From Acidobacteriota bacterium (GTDB lineage Bacteria; Acidobacteriota; Blastocatellia; Pyrinomonadales; Pyrinomonadaceae): a stretch of DNA of 64,000 nucleotides. Positions 18,493-26,904 of this stretch are shown one piece after another. The stretch's first letter is position 1, and the number at the start of each line of letters is the position of its first letter. The position numbers and the translations under genes are program-made. Where the stretch lies: positions 186,001-250,000 of the forward strand of contig JAFAZX010000064.1 of NCBI GenBank assembly GCA_019239425.1, in the 5' to 3' direction. The notes under the pieces are model-generated. The model saw only the letters and a program-made list of their open reading frames with translations. It made no database searches and had not been told where the DNA came from.

Positions 18493-19710
18493 ATGTACGT
18501 CCTGATGATTTCGCCGGGTTACCCGCCGGAGATTCCTTACTTCACGCGCGCGCTGGCCTGGGCGGGCGCGCGCGTCCTCGGCGTGAGCGACCAGCCCGAG
18601 AGCGCACTGCCGCCCGAGGCGCGTCACAACCTCGCGGCCTACCTGCGCGTCCCGAGCCTGCAGGACGAGGACGCGGTCGTCGAGGCCGTCAAGCACTGGG
18701 CCGCGCCCGTGCGCGTGGACAAGGTGGAGTGCCTCTGGGAGCCGGGGATGCTTCTGGCCGCGCGGCTGCGCGAAGAACTCGGGGTCGAAGGGATGACCGT
18801 CGAGGAGACTCTGCCGTTCCGCGACAAGGACGTGATGAAGCAGGTGCTCTCGGCCGCGGGCGTCCGCACGCCGCGCCACGCGCGCGTCACCTCCGCCGAA
18901 GAGTGCAGGGACGCCGCCCAAAGCATCGGCTTCCCCGTCATCATCAAGCCCATCGACGGCGCCGGCTCCGCCGACACTTACCGCGTCGAGGACGCGGCGC
19001 AGCTCGAAGCGACGCTCCCGAAGCTCTCGCACCTGACGGAGGCGAACCTCGAAGAGTTCATCGAGGGCGAGGAGTTCACCTTCGACACCGTCTGCGTGAA
19101 CGGCGAGATTGCTTACTACAGCATCACCAAGTACCGCCCGCACCCGCTCATCGCGCGCACGAACGAGTGGGTCAGCCCGCAGATCGTCATGCTGCGCCAC
19201 GTGGACGCCGAGGAGTTCGCGGGCGGGCGCGAGATGGGCCGGCAGGTCTTGCGCGCGCTCAACTTCCAGACCGGCTTCACGCACATGGAGTGGTTCCGGA
19301 AGCCGGACGGCGAGGTCGTCTTCGGCGAGATCGCCTGCCGCCCGCCGGGCGCGCGCTCGGTGGACGTGATGAACTACGCGAGCGACACAGACCTCTTCGC
19401 CGGGTGGGCCGAGGCCGTCGTCAAGGGGCAGTTCACGCAGAAGGTCGAGCGGCGCTACAACGCCGCCATCATCTTCAAGCGCGCGCTGGGGCGGGGGCGG
19501 ATTCACCGGGTCGAAGGCCTGGAACACCTCCTGACCAGGTACGGCGAACACATCGTCCTCGTCGACCTGGTGCCGCCCGGCTCGGAGCGCCGCAACTGGC
19601 GGCAGACGCTCCTCTCCGACGGCTACTTCATCGTCCGCCACCCAGACCTCGCGCGCGCGCTCGAGATCGCCGACGCCGTCGGCACCGACCTGCAACTCTA
19701 CGCCGGCTGA
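18493..19710 (+). CDS. ATP-grasp ligase, second of tandem pair
   Basis: A 405-residue paralogue of the gene at 17170, from ATG 18493 with GTGGAGG upstream. Core motifs align closely: FRDKDVMKQVLSAAGVRTPRH, GFPVIIKPIDGAGSADTYRV, NLEEFIEGEEFTFDTVCVNG, FTHMEWFRKPDGEVVFGEI and ACRPPGARSVDVMNYA. The N-terminal 100 residues, which usually help define substrate choice in ATP-grasp enzymes, diverge most from the first copy (MYVLMISPGYPPEIPYFTRAL), suggesting different substrates or successive steps. It is followed 84 bp later by the sigma-54 activator gene. No peptide precursor or carrier protein was seen nearby. Confidence 0.85.
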   Translation: MYVLMISPGYPPEIPYFTRALAWAGARVLGVSDQPESALPPEARHNLAAYLRVPSLQDEDAVVEAVKHWAAPVRVDKVECLWEPGMLLAARLREELGVEGMTVEETLPFRDKDVMKQVLSAAGVRTPRHARVTSAEECRDAAQSIGFPVIIKPIDGAGSADTYRVEDAAQLEATLPKLSHLTEANLEEFIEGEEFTFDTVCVNGEIAYYSITKYRPHPLIARTNEWVSPQIVMLRHVDAEEFAGGREMGRQVLRALNFQTGFTHMEWFRKPDGEVVFGEIACRPPGARSVDVMNYASDTDLFAGWAEAVVKGQFTQKVERRYNAAIIFKRALGRGRIHRVEGLEHLLTRYGEHIVLVDLVPPGSERRNWRQTLLSDGYFIVRHPDLARALEIADAVGTDLQLYAG

Positions 19711-19762
19711 AGAGCGACGGGGGGCGAGGCTTTTCATTTCGACGGAACTGCAATATATTTTC

Positions 19763-19778
19763 CGGCACGAAACTGGCC
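19763..19778 (+). promoter_or_regulatory. Possible -24/-12 (sigma-54) element
   Basis: CGGCACGAAACTGGCC keeps the invariant GG and GC 12 bp apart and the GGCACG half of the -24 box, but the -12 box is TGGC rather than TTGC. Transcription would begin about 6 nt before the ATG at 19795, leaving no room for a ribosome-binding site, so this is a weak call. Confidence 0.25.
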
Positions 19779-19794
19779 GAAACCCCCTTCAGCC

Positions 19795-22700
19795 ATGCTT
19801 GAAGAGACGCCACCTACCGAGAAGCAGGCCGCGGTCGAGGCGGAGCGCGCCCGCATCCTCTTCGAAGTGACGAGCGCCGTCGTCTCGAACCTCACGCTGC
19901 CCAACCTTCTGCGCGACGTCTCGGCCTGCCTGCGGCGCTTCTTCAAACACGACGTGTCGAGCCTCATCCTCTACGAGGAGAAGGACAGGCGTCTGCGCGT
20001 GCTCGCGCTCGACCCGCCGCCGCCCGCCGACGTGATCGGGGTGGGGACGCTGCTCCCTCTGGAGGGGACGCCGCCCGGCCTCGCCATCAGGACGCGCGAG
20101 ACGGTGCTGCGCGACCGTTTGGATTTCGAAGAGTTCACCGCCCCCCAGTTAAAGATCGCCTACGAGATGGGGCTGCGCAGCGGCTGCTCCGTGCCCCTCA
20201 TCTCTCGCGAACGCGTGCTCGGGGCCATCAACGTCGGCAGCTTCCGCGAGGCCGCCTTCACGCGCGAGGACGCCGAGCTGCTCCGCCAGATCGCCGACCC
20301 GGTCGCCATCGCCGTCGAGAACACGCTCAACTTCGAGCGCGCGACGAAGGAGAGCGCGCGCGTCCGGACGCTCCTCGAAGTCAACAACGCCATCGCCAAC
20401 AGCCTCAGCATCCGCGAGCTGCTCCGCGCGACCTCGGGCTGCCTGCACGACTACTTCAAGCACGACTTCGCCGCGCTGGCGCTCTACAACGAAGAGGCAG
20501 ACAGCCTCCACGTCCACGCCTTCGACCGCGCGCGCCCCGACACGGACATCTACGAGGGCGAACCCGTCCCCGTCGAAGGCACCCTGACGGGCATCGCCTT
20601 CACCACGCGCCGCGCGGTCTACCGCAGCCCCGTCGACCCCGCGGAGGCGCACGCGCCGATGGCGCGCCGCTTCTTCGAGCAGCAGGGGCTCCAGTCCTTC
20701 TGCTGCGTGCCGCTCATCTCGCACGGCCGCGTGCGCGGCGTGCTCACGCTGGGGAGCCGGCAGCGCGACGCGATGACGCCGGGGGACGTCGAGCTGCTGG
20801 AACGCCTCGGCGGGCAGATCGCCATCGGGGTCGAGAACTCGCTCAACTTCGAGCGCGCGCAGAGGGAGTCGGAGCGCTCGCGCCTTTTGCTCGAAATCAA
20901 CAACGCCGTCGTCGCGCACCTGGACTTGAAGGAGCTGGTGAAGAGCGTCTCGGCCAGCCTGCGCGACCGTTTGCCGCACGACGCGGCCGGCATCGCCCTC
21001 TACGAGCCGGAGCAGAATCACCTGCGCGAGTACACCAACGTCAACTACGGCGATCTCGACGCCTTCCGCGTGGGCGACACCATCCCGCTGGAAGGGACGC
21101 CGGCCGGCGAAGTCTTCACCACGGGGCGGCCGATGCTCGTCAGGCGGCCCAACCCGGAAGCCTACCCGGCCGACCGCTATTCGCAGCACCCGGTCGAGGG
21201 CAGCCCGAAGTCCGCCTGCCTCGCGCTGCTCACCTCGCACGGCCGCAAGCTCGGCATCGCGGGCGTGAGCAGCGCCCGGGAGGGGCAGTTCACCGAGGCA
21301 GACCTCGAGCTCTTCTCACAGATCACGGGGCAGATCGCCATCGCCGTCGAGAACGGCCTGAACTTCGAACGCGAGGCGAAGGCGCGCGAGCGCGCGCAGA
21401 TACTTCTCGAAATCAACAACGCCGTCGCCAAGAGCCTCGACCTCCGCGACCTCTTCCGCGAGACCGCGGTTTGCCTGCGCGAATACTTCCGGCACGACCT
21501 CGCGGCCCTCGCCCTCTACGACGAGCAGAGCGGGCAGCTCCGCGTCCACTCGCTCGATTTGCCTGAGACGGGCGGCGAAGACTACGTCGGCGAGGGGTTC
21601 CTCGTGCCGCTCGAAGGGACGCCGGCCGCGCGCGCCTACACTTCGCGGCAGCCCGTGCTTTTGCGCCGGCTCGAGGCGGCGGAGTTCCCTTCGCCGCTCG
21701 TCGAGCGCGCCATCGCCGCGGGCTTCAAGTCGAGCCTCAACGCGCCGCTCATCGCGCGCGACCACACGCTCGGCTCGGTCGGCGTCGCAAGCCGGCAGGA
21801 GTCGGCCTTCGACGAGGCCGACGCCGAGTTCCTCAGCAACATCGCCTGCCAGCTCGCGCTCGCCGTCGAGAACGCGGTGCAGTACCGGCAGATCGAGGAG
21901 CTGAAGAACAAGCTGGCGAGCGAGAAGCTCTACCTGGAAGAGGAGCTTAAGGCCGAGTACAACTTCGGCGAGATCGTCGGCCAGAGCCGCGCGCTGAAGG
22001 CCGTGCTCGAACAGTTGAAGACGGTGGCGCCGACCGACTCGGTCGTCCTCATCTGCGGCGAGACGGGCACGGGCAAGGAGCTGATCGCGCGCGCCATCCA
22101 CGACCTGAGCGGCCGGCGCGAGCGCACGATGGTCAAGGTCAACTGCGCGGCCATCCCGACGGGGTTGCTCGAAAGCGAGTTCTTCGGCCACGAGAAGGGG
22201 GCCTTCACCGGCGCCGTCACGCAGCGCGCCGGCCGCTTTGAGCTGGCGCACAAGGGGACGCTCTTCTTAGACGAGGTGGGCGAGATACCTTTGGAGCTAC
22301 AGCCGAAGCTGCTACGTGTGCTGCAGGAGCAGGAGTTCGAGCGGCTCGGCGGCGCGAAGACGATAAAGGTTGACGTGCGCCTCATCGCCGCCACCAACTG
22401 CAACCTGCGCGAGATGGTCGCCGAGAAGAAGTTCCGCAGCGACCTCTTCTACCGCCTCAACGTCTTCCCCGTCTACCTGCCGCCGCTGCGCGAGCGCGCG
22501 GACGACATCCCCCTACTCGCGGGCTACTTCGCCCAGAAGCACTCGCGCCGGATGAACAAGCGCATCGACGCCATCCCCTCGGAGACGGTCGAGGCGCTCT
22601 GCCGCTACCACTGGCCGGGGAACGTCCGCGAGCTGGAGAACTTCGTCGAGCGCGCCGTCATCCTCACGCGCGGCGAGGTCTTGCAAGCGCCGCTCTCGGA

Positions 22701-22917
22701 ACTGGAAGCGCCGGGCTCCGTGGACGGCGAAGGCGCTCTCGTCTCGGCCGCCGCGCCGAACCCCCTCCTCTCGCTCGCCGACGCCGAGCGCGCGCACATC
22801 GAAGAAGTCCTCCGCCACACGAAGGGCGTCGTCGGCGGCCGCGGCGGCGCCGCCGAAATCCTCGGCCTGCCCATCTCCACCCTCCGCGGCCGCATGAAAA
22901 AGCTCGGCCTCATGTAA
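19795..22917 (+). CDS. Sigma-54 activator with four GAF domains (FhlA-like)
   Basis: A 1040-residue regulator. Four GAF repeats of about 180 residues each (about 17-182, 184-365, 366-548, 549-722) all begin with a phrase like LLEINNAVAKSLDLRDLF and contain a VPLEGTPAG-like loop. A short coiled coil (EELKNKLASEKLYLEEELKAEY) leads into the AAA+ domain at about 735-980: Walker A GETGTGKE, the sigma-54 contact loop GAFTGA near 802, Walker B GTLFLDEVGEI and arginine finger RSDLFYRLNVF. A Fis-type HTH ends the protein (GGAAEILGLPISTLRGRMKKLGLM). It activates -24/-12 promoters in response to small ligands or redox signals bound by GAF domains. A matching promoter lies 320 bp downstream, before the efflux operon. 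No Shine-Dalgarno is seen at ATG 19795. Confidence 0.92.
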   Translation: MLEETPPTEKQAAVEAERARILFEVTSAVVSNLTLPNLLRDVSACLRRFFKHDVSSLILYEEKDRRLRVLALDPPPPADVIGVGTLLPLEGTPPGLAIRTRETVLRDRLDFEEFTAPQLKIAYEMGLRSGCSVPLISRERVLGAINVGSFREAAFTREDAELLRQIADPVAIAVENTLNFERATKESARVRTLLEVNNAIANSLSIRELLRATSGCLHDYFKHDFAALALYNEEADSLHVHAFDRARPDTDIYEGEPVPVEGTLTGIAFTTRRAVYRSPVDPAEAHAPMARRFFEQQGLQSFCCVPLISHGRVRGVLTLGSRQRDAMTPGDVELLERLGGQIAIGVENSLNFERAQRESERSRLLLEINNAVVAHLDLKELVKSVSASLRDRLPHDAAGIALYEPEQNHLREYTNVNYGDLDAFRVGDTIPLEGTPAGEVFTTGRPMLVRRPNPEAYPADRYSQHPVEGSPKSACLALLTSHGRKLGIAGVSSAREGQFTEADLELFSQITGQIAIAVENGLNFEREAKARERAQILLEINNAVAKSLDLRDLFRETAVCLREYFRHDLAALALYDEQSGQLRVHSLDLPETGGEDYVGEGFLVPLEGTPAARAYTSRQPVLLRRLEAAEFPSPLVERAIAAGFKSSLNAPLIARDHTLGSVGVASRQESAFDEADAEFLSNIACQLALAVENAVQYRQIEELKNKLASEKLYLEEELKAEYNFGEIVGQSRALKAVLEQLKTVAPTDSVVLICGETGTGKELIARAIHDLSGRRERTMVKVNCAAIPTGLLESEFFGHEKGAFTGAVTQRAGRFELAHKGTLFLDEVGEIPLELQPKLLRVLQEQEFERLGGAKTIKVDVRLIAATNCNLREMVAEKKFRSDLFYRLNVFPVYLPPLRERADDIPLLAGYFAQKHSRRMNKRIDAIPSETVEALCRYHWPGNVRELENFVERAVILTRGEVLQAPLSELEAPGSVDGEGALVSAAAPNPLLSLADAERAHIEEVLRHTKGVVGGRGGAAEILGLPISTLRGRMKKLGLM

Positions 22918-22931
22918 ACCCGCATCTCCTC

Positions 22932-23070
22932 GCTGGGAGCGCGGGCATCCCTGCCCGCATGAGCGCTTCAGCGCGCTAACAGCCTCCCGTATTACCTCGA
23001 CCTTGAGTCTTTAAGTCTCTCAGCTTTCGCGCTGCGCGCTCAGGCGGGCAGGGATGCCCGCGCTCCCAGC
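22932..23070. repeat. 139-bp palindromic element (family B, copy 1)
   Basis: Long terminal inverted repeats begin GCTGGGAGCGCGGGCATCC and end with the complement. The asymmetric core contains a second inner inverted repeat (GCGCGCTAAC... / TCGCGCTGCGCGCTC). It lies between the GAF activator and the STAS operon. Copies at 26730, 28896 and 35833 have the same arms; this copy and the one at 35833 share one core orientation and the other two the opposite. Confidence 0.88.
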
Positions 23071-23090
23071 TTTGAGGGCCTGTTGGTCAG

Positions 23091-23127
23091 TGCGGCATGC
23101 CGCATCGGATGCCAAATCCCGCATCCG
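23091..23127. promoter_or_regulatory. Two palindromes, candidate activator-binding sites
   Basis: TGCGGCATGCCGCA (23091-23104) is a perfect 14-bp palindrome. CGGATGC...GCATCCG (23106-23127) is a 7-bp inverted repeat with an 8-bp spacer. Their centres are 19 bp apart and lie about 145-165 bp upstream of the predicted sigma-54 start, the usual location for enhancer sites of NtrC-family activators. The activator gene ends 170 bp upstream. The link is inferred. Confidence 0.5.
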
Positions 23128-23236
23128 GCCTCCCGTATTCTCGCCTCGACACGTTCACCGCGTCTGAAGTCTTAACAAGTCCTTTCCTTCAAACCCTCAA
23201 CACTTTAACCGTCGTCATCCCCGTCCTTCTTCGCCG

Positions 23237-23253
23237 TGGCCCCGTGCTTGCCC
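23237..23253 (+). promoter_or_regulatory. Sigma-54 (-24/-12) promoter of the STAS-efflux operon
   Basis: TGGCCCCGTGCTTGCCC matches the consensus TGGCACG-N4-TTGC at 9 of 11 defined positions, with GG and GC exactly 12 bp apart. The predicted start is near 23263, about 31 bp before the STAS ATG, with the ribosome-binding site GAAGGAG in between. Confidence 0.6.
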
Positions 23254-23293
23254 TTAAGGCGGCGCGTCAAGGGGTGAAGGAGCAGGAGAAAGA

Positions 23294-23584
23294 ATGACGA
23301 CACGCATAACACAGATGGAGGGCCGGGTCGCCGGCGGGAAGGCTTTGCTGCGGGTGGAGGGCACGCTCGGGCTGGCGGACGCGGAGCTGTTGGAGCAGGT
23401 CTGCGCCGACCTGAAGGAGCAGACCGGGGCGAGCGTCTCGCTCGACCTGACCGACATCAGCTTCATCGACCAGGCGGGGGCCGAGGTGCTCGCGCGTCTG
23501 CGGCGCGAGCGGGAGGTGAGTCTTGAGGGGCTCCACCTCTTCGTCCGGCAGGTCATCGAGATCGCCGAGCGCGCGCACGCGTAG
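23294..23584 (+). CDS. STAS-domain protein, first gene of efflux operon
   Basis: A 96-residue single STAS domain (GKALLRVEGTLGLADAELLEQVCADL...VSLDLTDISFIDQAGAEVLARL). In anti-sigma-factor antagonists the helix cap reads DSSG, with a phosphorylated serine; here it is DQAG, so phosphorylation control is unlikely, as in MlaB-type STAS proteins. GAAGGAGCAGGAG precedes the ATG. It is 42 bp upstream of TolC and directly downstream of the predicted sigma-54 promoter. It could be a cytoplasmic accessory of the transporter or a regulatory partner; the sequence does not decide. Confidence 0.82.
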   Translation: MTTRITQMEGRVAGGKALLRVEGTLGLADAELLEQVCADLKEQTGASVSLDLTDISFIDQAGAEVLARLRREREVSLEGLHLFVRQVIEIAERAHA

Positions 23585-23626
23585 CCGCGGCGGGAGAGAA
23601 GTCTGAAAGAAGGGGACGTTTCAAAC

Positions 23627-25465
23627 ATGCAGCGATGGATGAACGACATGCTCAGAACCGCGCGCGCCGCCGCCCTCGTCTTCGCCGCCTGCGCTCTACA
23701 GGCGGCCGGCGCGCACGCGCAGCAGCAGGACGGCGCGAAGGCGAACCCCCTGCCGGCCGACCCGCCCGCGGTGGCGCCGAACTACGAGGCGACCGAGCGC
23801 GAGCTGCCCTCGGTCGAAAGGGTCGGCGTCGAGGCGGGCGAGCCGCTCTCTCTGACGCTCGAAGAGGCCATCCGCCTCGCGCTCGAAAACAACAACGACA
23901 TCGAGGCCACGCGCCTCGACGTGGCCGTCTCGGAGCACGAGCTGACGGCCGCGCGCGGGGCCTACGACCTGCGCTTCAGCTCCGAGACCTCCTTCGAGCA
24001 CGCGGAGACGCCGGTGGCCTCGTTCCTCGCGGGCGGGACGGGCGGCGCGCTCAACACGAACGAGGTGTCGAGTAAGTTCGGCTTCGAGGGCCTTTCGAAG
24101 CGCGCGGGCGGCTCGTACAAGTTCGAGTACACGTCCCGGCGGCTCTCGTCGAACAACGTCTTCAACGACGTGAACCCGGCCTACTCGAACGGCTTCTCCT
24201 TCAGCTACACGCAGCCGCTCATGCGCGGCCGCCGGACGGACGAGACGCGCCGCCGCGTCGAGATCGCGAAGAAGAACCTTTCCCTGACCGACGCGCAGTT
24301 CCGGCGCCGCGCGACCGAAGTCATCACGAACGTCGAGCAGGCTTACTGGGAGTTGGCCTACGCGCTCCGCAACCTGCAAATCCAGATCGACGCCGTCAAG
24401 CAGTCACGCGCGCAGGCCGAGTCCGACCGCCGCCAGGTCGAGAAGGGCGTCATCGCCCCCGTCGACCTGCTTGAGTCGGAGACGCAGGTCAAGAACTTCG
24501 AGCAGAACGTCTACGCGGCGCAGGAGGGCGTCGCGCGGGCCGAGAACAGTTTGAAAAAGATGCTCGCGCCCGACCGCCGCGCCGAGTTGTGGTCGAAGGC
24601 TCTGCTGCCGGTGACGCCCGTCAGCCTCGAAGCGCCGCGCGTCGCGCTCGAAGAGGCCGTGCGCTCGGCGCTCGCCAACCGCCTCGAGCTGGCCGAGCTT
24701 CGGACGCGCAAGGAGATTAACCAGATCGACCAGAGATACTTCCGCGACCAGACGCGGCCGCAGGTCGACCTGACGGCCACCTACGGGAGCAACGCGCTCG
24801 CCGGCAGCCTCCGCGACGAAGAGAACCCGCTGGTCAGCGGCCTGGTCTCTTTGCAGAGCCGCGTCAACCAGCTCTCGACGATGTCGGGCTTGGCGCCGCT
24901 CCCGACGACGACGTTCGACACGAACGGAGACCTCGTCGGCGGCTACGGGCAATCGCTCCAGAATCTCTTCGCGCAGAACAACCCGACGGTGAAGGTGGGC
25001 GTGCGCGTCTCGCTCCCCCTGCGCAACCGCACGGCGAAGGCCAACTACGCGCGCTCTTTAACCGAGGGCCGCCGCGTCGAGAACCAGAGGGCGAAGGCCG
25101 AGCAGGACATAGAGGCCGAGGTGCGCGACTCCTTGCAGTCACTCCGTTCGTCCGAAGCGCGTCTGGCCGCCGCGGCCGCCGCGCGCTCGACGGCCGAGCG
25201 GCAGTACGAGAGCGAGCGGCGCAAGTTCCAGTCGGGCATGTCCACGGCCTACATGGTCTCGCAGCGGCAGATTGATTTGATAACCGCCAAAGGGCGCGAG
25301 CTACAGGCGCAGACCGACCTCAACAAGTCGGTCGCGGATTTCAGGCGCGCGACCGGCAGCACGCTCCAGACGCACAACGTGGCGCTGCGGCCGAACGACC
25401 CGGCGCGCAGGTTCGAGCAGACGAACGACACCGCGGACGTAACGTCCGGCTTCGAGAAGGAGTGA
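23627..25465 (+). CDS. TolC-family outer-membrane efflux protein
   Basis: A 612-residue protein with a signal peptide (LRTARAAALVFAACALQAAGAHA-QQQ). The two TolC halves are visible: LSLTLEEAIRLALENNNDIEATRLDV near 80 starts the first, and a second alpha-helical barrel repeat begins near 335 (VALEEAVRSALANRLELAELRTRKEI). Long coiled-coil helices (RTAKANYARSLTEGRRVENQRAKAEQDIEAEV) form the periplasmic tunnel. It closely resembles the TolC at 33544, including a shared PPxVAPNxEAxxRxLPSxERVGV entry segment, so the two are paralogues. Its stop overlaps the ribosome-binding region of the adaptor gene that follows 2 bp later. Confidence 0.9.
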   Translation: MQRWMNDMLRTARAAALVFAACALQAAGAHAQQQDGAKANPLPADPPAVAPNYEATERELPSVERVGVEAGEPLSLTLEEAIRLALENNNDIEATRLDVAVSEHELTAARGAYDLRFSSETSFEHAETPVASFLAGGTGGALNTNEVSSKFGFEGLSKRAGGSYKFEYTSRRLSSNNVFNDVNPAYSNGFSFSYTQPLMRGRRTDETRRRVEIAKKNLSLTDAQFRRRATEVITNVEQAYWELAYALRNLQIQIDAVKQSRAQAESDRRQVEKGVIAPVDLLESETQVKNFEQNVYAAQEGVARAENSLKKMLAPDRRAELWSKALLPVTPVSLEAPRVALEEAVRSALANRLELAELRTRKEINQIDQRYFRDQTRPQVDLTATYGSNALAGSLRDEENPLVSGLVSLQSRVNQLSTMSGLAPLPTTTFDTNGDLVGGYGQSLQNLFAQNNPTVKVGVRVSLPLRNRTAKANYARSLTEGRRVENQRAKAEQDIEAEVRDSLQSLRSSEARLAAAAAARSTAERQYESERRKFQSGMSTAYMVSQRQIDLITAKGRELQAQTDLNKSVADFRRATGSTLQTHNVALRPNDPARRFEQTNDTADVTSGFEKE

Positions 25466-25467
25466 AT

Positions 25468-26718
25468 ATGTCTACGGCAACCATCAACGGAGCAAATACG
25501 GCGGGCGCGGGCACCCCAGACCGCGCGAAGTTGAAAAGGGCGGTTCGCGCCGCAAAGGCCGCGGCTTTCATCGTCGTCATCGCGGCGGTCGGCTTCATCG
25601 GCTGGCAGTACTTCTTCAGCGGCCCGGCCGTCCCGGCGGGCGTCATCCAGGTGAGCGGGCGCATCGAGGGCGACGACGCGGTCGTGGCCTCCAAGACTTC
25701 GGGTCGCATCCGCGAGATCACGGTGCGCGAGGGCGACGAGGTGAAGGCCGGCCAGGTCATCGCCGTGCTCGACGACGAGCAGGTGCGCGCCCGCGAGGAG
25801 CAGGCGAGCAGCGCCCTGCGCGGCGCGGAGGCGCGCGTCCGCTGGGCGCAGCAGCAGATATCCGTGCTCGAAGCCGAGCTGGAGCAGAGCCGCCTCGGCA
25901 CGGATCAGGCGAAGCTCGACGCAGAGGGCAAAGTCCGCCAGGCCGAGGCGCAGGTGGCCGCGACCGAGGCGCAGCTCGCGCAGGCCGAATCCGAATACAA
26001 CAAGGCGCACACGGACGAGGAGCGCTACACGGCGCTCGCCGCGAGCGGCGACATCCCCGAGCAGAAGGGCGCGCACGCGCGCACCGCCGCCGAGGCGCAG
26101 GCCGCGGCCGTCCGCGCCGCGCGCAAGCAGGTGGACGTGGCGCGCGCGTCCCTGACTTCGGCCAGGGCCACGCTCGCCAACCCCGCCATCCGCAGCACGG
26201 AGGGCGCGCGCATCCGTCAACAGATCGCGCAGGCGCAGTCGGACATCGCGGCGGCCGAGGCCGAACGCTCGCACGCGCAGGCGCAGTTGAGCGAGGCGCA
26301 GGCGAACCGGCAGGACTTGCAGATCGTCGCGCCGATAGACGGCACCGTCGCCACGCGCTCGGCCGAGCCGGGCGAGGTCGTCGCGGCGGGGACGCCCGTG
26401 CTGACGCTCGTCGACATGTCTTCGGTCTACCTGCGCGCCTTCGTCCCCGAGGGCGAGATCGGCCGCGTGAAGACGGGCCAGCGCGCCGAGGTCTTCCTCG
26501 ACTCGGCGCCGGGCCGGCCCATCGAGGCCGTCGTCTCGCGCATCGACCCCGAGGCGTCCTTCACGCCCGAGAACACCTACTTCCGCGACGACCGCGTGAA
26601 GCAGGTGGTCGGCGTCAAGCTCGCGCTCCGCGGCGCCACCGGCTACGCCAAGCCGGGCATGCCCGCGGACGGCAAGGTGCACGTCGGTGCCGAAGAGACG
26701 GCCGCTGTGAAGAAATAA
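25468..26718 (+). CDS. HlyD-family periplasmic adaptor (YbhG-like)
   Basis: A 416-residue adaptor starting at ATG 25468, with AAGGAG 5 bp upstream. An in-frame GTG at 25462 overlaps that site and is rejected. A single inner-membrane helix lies at about 33-52 (AAFIVVIAAVGFIGWQYFF). A lipoyl half (ASKTSGRIREITVREGDEVKAGQVIAVLD) is followed by a long coiled-coil hairpin (about 105-270), the second lipoyl half (IVAPIDGTVATRSAEPGEVVAAGTPVLTLVD) and a beta-barrel. It bridges the ABC permeases in the inner membrane to TolC. A family B repeat follows, then the double ATPase gene: the order of a YbhGFSR system. Confidence 0.9.
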   Translation: MSTATINGANTAGAGTPDRAKLKRAVRAAKAAAFIVVIAAVGFIGWQYFFSGPAVPAGVIQVSGRIEGDDAVVASKTSGRIREITVREGDEVKAGQVIAVLDDEQVRAREEQASSALRGAEARVRWAQQQISVLEAELEQSRLGTDQAKLDAEGKVRQAEAQVAATEAQLAQAESEYNKAHTDEERYTALAASGDIPEQKGAHARTAAEAQAAAVRAARKQVDVARASLTSARATLANPAIRSTEGARIRQQIAQAQSDIAAAEAERSHAQAQLSEAQANRQDLQIVAPIDGTVATRSAEPGEVVAAGTPVLTLVDMSSVYLRAFVPEGEIGRVKTGQRAEVFLDSAPGRPIEAVVSRIDPEASFTPENTYFRDDRVKQVVGVKLALRGATGYAKPGMPADGKVHVGAEETAAVKK

Positions 26719-26729
26719 GGTCGCTTAAA

Positions 26730-26869
26730 GCTGGGAGCGCGGGCATCCCTGCCCGCATGAGCGCGTGAGCGCGAAGGCCGTGAGACTTCATGTCTCAACG
26801 TTGAGAGGAAGAGGGAGACGGTCAGCGCGCTGAAGCGCGCTTGCGGGCAGGGATGCCCGCGCTCCCAGC
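26730..26869. repeat. 140-bp palindromic element (family B, copy 2)
   Basis: Same terminal arms as the copy at 22932, with the core in the opposite orientation. It lies inside the operon, 11 bp after the adaptor stop and 35 bp before the double-ATPase ATG, so it is probably transcribed with the efflux genes and could fold in the message. Confidence 0.88.
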
Positions 26870-26904
26870 GAGAAGGGGCGCAGTTAAGGTTAAGGAGCAG
26901 AGAG

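Noticed and set aside
23097-23297. A 66-codon open frame upstream of the STAS gene
   Set aside because: It crosses the predicted activator sites and promoter, overlaps the STAS start and has no domain or ribosome-binding site.
25462-25467. GTG 25462 as start of the HlyD adaptor
   Set aside because: It overlaps the AAGGAG ribosome-binding site that serves ATG 25468.
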